A stretch of DNA of 64,000 bases from Monilinia fructicola (Eukaryota > Ascomycota > Leotiomycetes > Helotiales > Sclerotiniaceae): assembly GCA_008692225.1 (NCBI GenBank), contig VICG01000015.1, forward strand, positions 885,001 through 949,000. The letters are read 5' to 3'. Below are positions 63,701 to 64,000 of the stretch, one piece after another. Each line of letters begins with the position of its first letter. Within the stretch, counting starts at the first letter, position 1. Made by a program: the position numbers and the translations under genes. The notes below the pieces were generated by a model. The model ran no database searches. It was not told the origin of the DNA and was given only the letters and a program-made list of their open reading frames with translations.

Positions 63701-64000
63701 TTACCATCTCGAAGGGCCCCTTCTATACGGGCTCTGCTCAACATTCCCCAACTTAGTTCTCGTATTGAAGGAGCCCGAATCACTAACTCTCCTATCAGTT
63801 TCAACGTCTGCAAGTGGTACTCTGCCGAGCAGTCGAAGATCGCTGCCTCCATGCATTCTCTTTTGTGGACTTGTTTCTCTTTCTCTTTGGTCTCTTATCT
63901 CTCTGCCTGCCATGTCCAAGGAACTTTTGGGTGTATCTCGACGATCTCGTCCCTGCATGTCAAACATGCTACTAGCCTTCTTCAACGGTGAGTTGGCATG
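63701..64000 (-). CDS. C-terminal end of a gene running off the window (unknown product)
   Basis: An open frame enters from the right edge (first complete residues HANSPLKKASSMF) and stops at 63701 after YRRGPSRW. The visible 99 residues are polar, rich in Arg/Asp/Ser (GRDRRDTPKSSLD, REIRDQRERETSPQKR), with no domain signature. They look like the disordered C-terminus of a larger regulatory or nucleic-acid-associated protein. No function can be given from this fragment. Confidence 0.5.
   Translation of the reverse strand, partial: HANSPLKKASSMFDMQGRDRRDTPKSSLDMAGREIRDQRERETSPQKRMHGGSDLRLLGRVPLADVETDRRVSDSGSFNTRTKLGNVEQSPYRRGPSRW

Overview
The window is fungal nuclear DNA from a filamentous ascomycete. 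Short GT..AG introns (about 50-100 bp), compact genes and protein families that read like leotiomycete (Sclerotiniaceae: Botrytis / Sclerotinia / Monilinia type) orthologues support this. The genus is an inference. No rRNA, tRNA, CRISPR or prokaryotic feature was found.

Layout. (1) 1-13.2 kb is a gene-bearing segment with a HOG1/SAK1-type stress MAP kinase, an AVL9-like secretory protein and a cullin-1 (SCF scaffold). A 0.93-kb fold-back repeat lies between the first two. (2) 13.2-35 kb is poor in genes and rich in repeats. Its only gene is a group III G-protein alpha subunit (22.2-23.6 kb). The rest is simple repeats plus three AT-rich blocks (15.0-17.8, 24.7-27.5 and 28.2-33.0 kb) that look like RIP-decayed transposon graveyards. 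They hold five solo LTRs with 5-bp target duplications, two families of TA-flanked inverted-repeat elements, a pogo-like MITE, a 155-bp hairpin element, a heptanucleotide array of about 0.7 kb and a TTA array of about 0.4 kb. (3) 35.3-64 kb is gene-dense again: glycogen phosphorylase, an unknown protein, the mitochondrial helicase IRC3, an RRN5-like Pol I factor, an RSC8/SWI3-type chromatin remodeller subunit, electron-transfer flavoprotein alpha, adrenodoxin (ferredoxin) reductase, a four-TM membrane protein, a repeat-rich unknown protein and a partial gene at the right edge.

Gene relationships. HOG1 kinase, G-alpha and cullin-1 are signalling and turnover genes but are far apart. ETF-alpha and adrenodoxin reductase are both mitochondrial flavoproteins of electron transfer; they converge with only 32 bp between their stop codons. 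IRC3/RRN5, RSC8/ETF-alpha and adrenodoxin reductase/four-TM protein are head-to-head pairs that share short promoter regions.

Caution for users: several conserved genes (HOG1, AVL9, glycogen phosphorylase, and single sites in three others) carry small indels, nearly all insertions of one base in a homopolymer or of one dinucleotide. Cullin, G-alpha, IRC3, RRN5, RSC8, ETF-alpha and adrenodoxin reductase read through cleanly. I take the indels as sequence or assembly errors, not gene death, and annotate those genes as CDS spans with the breaks stated.
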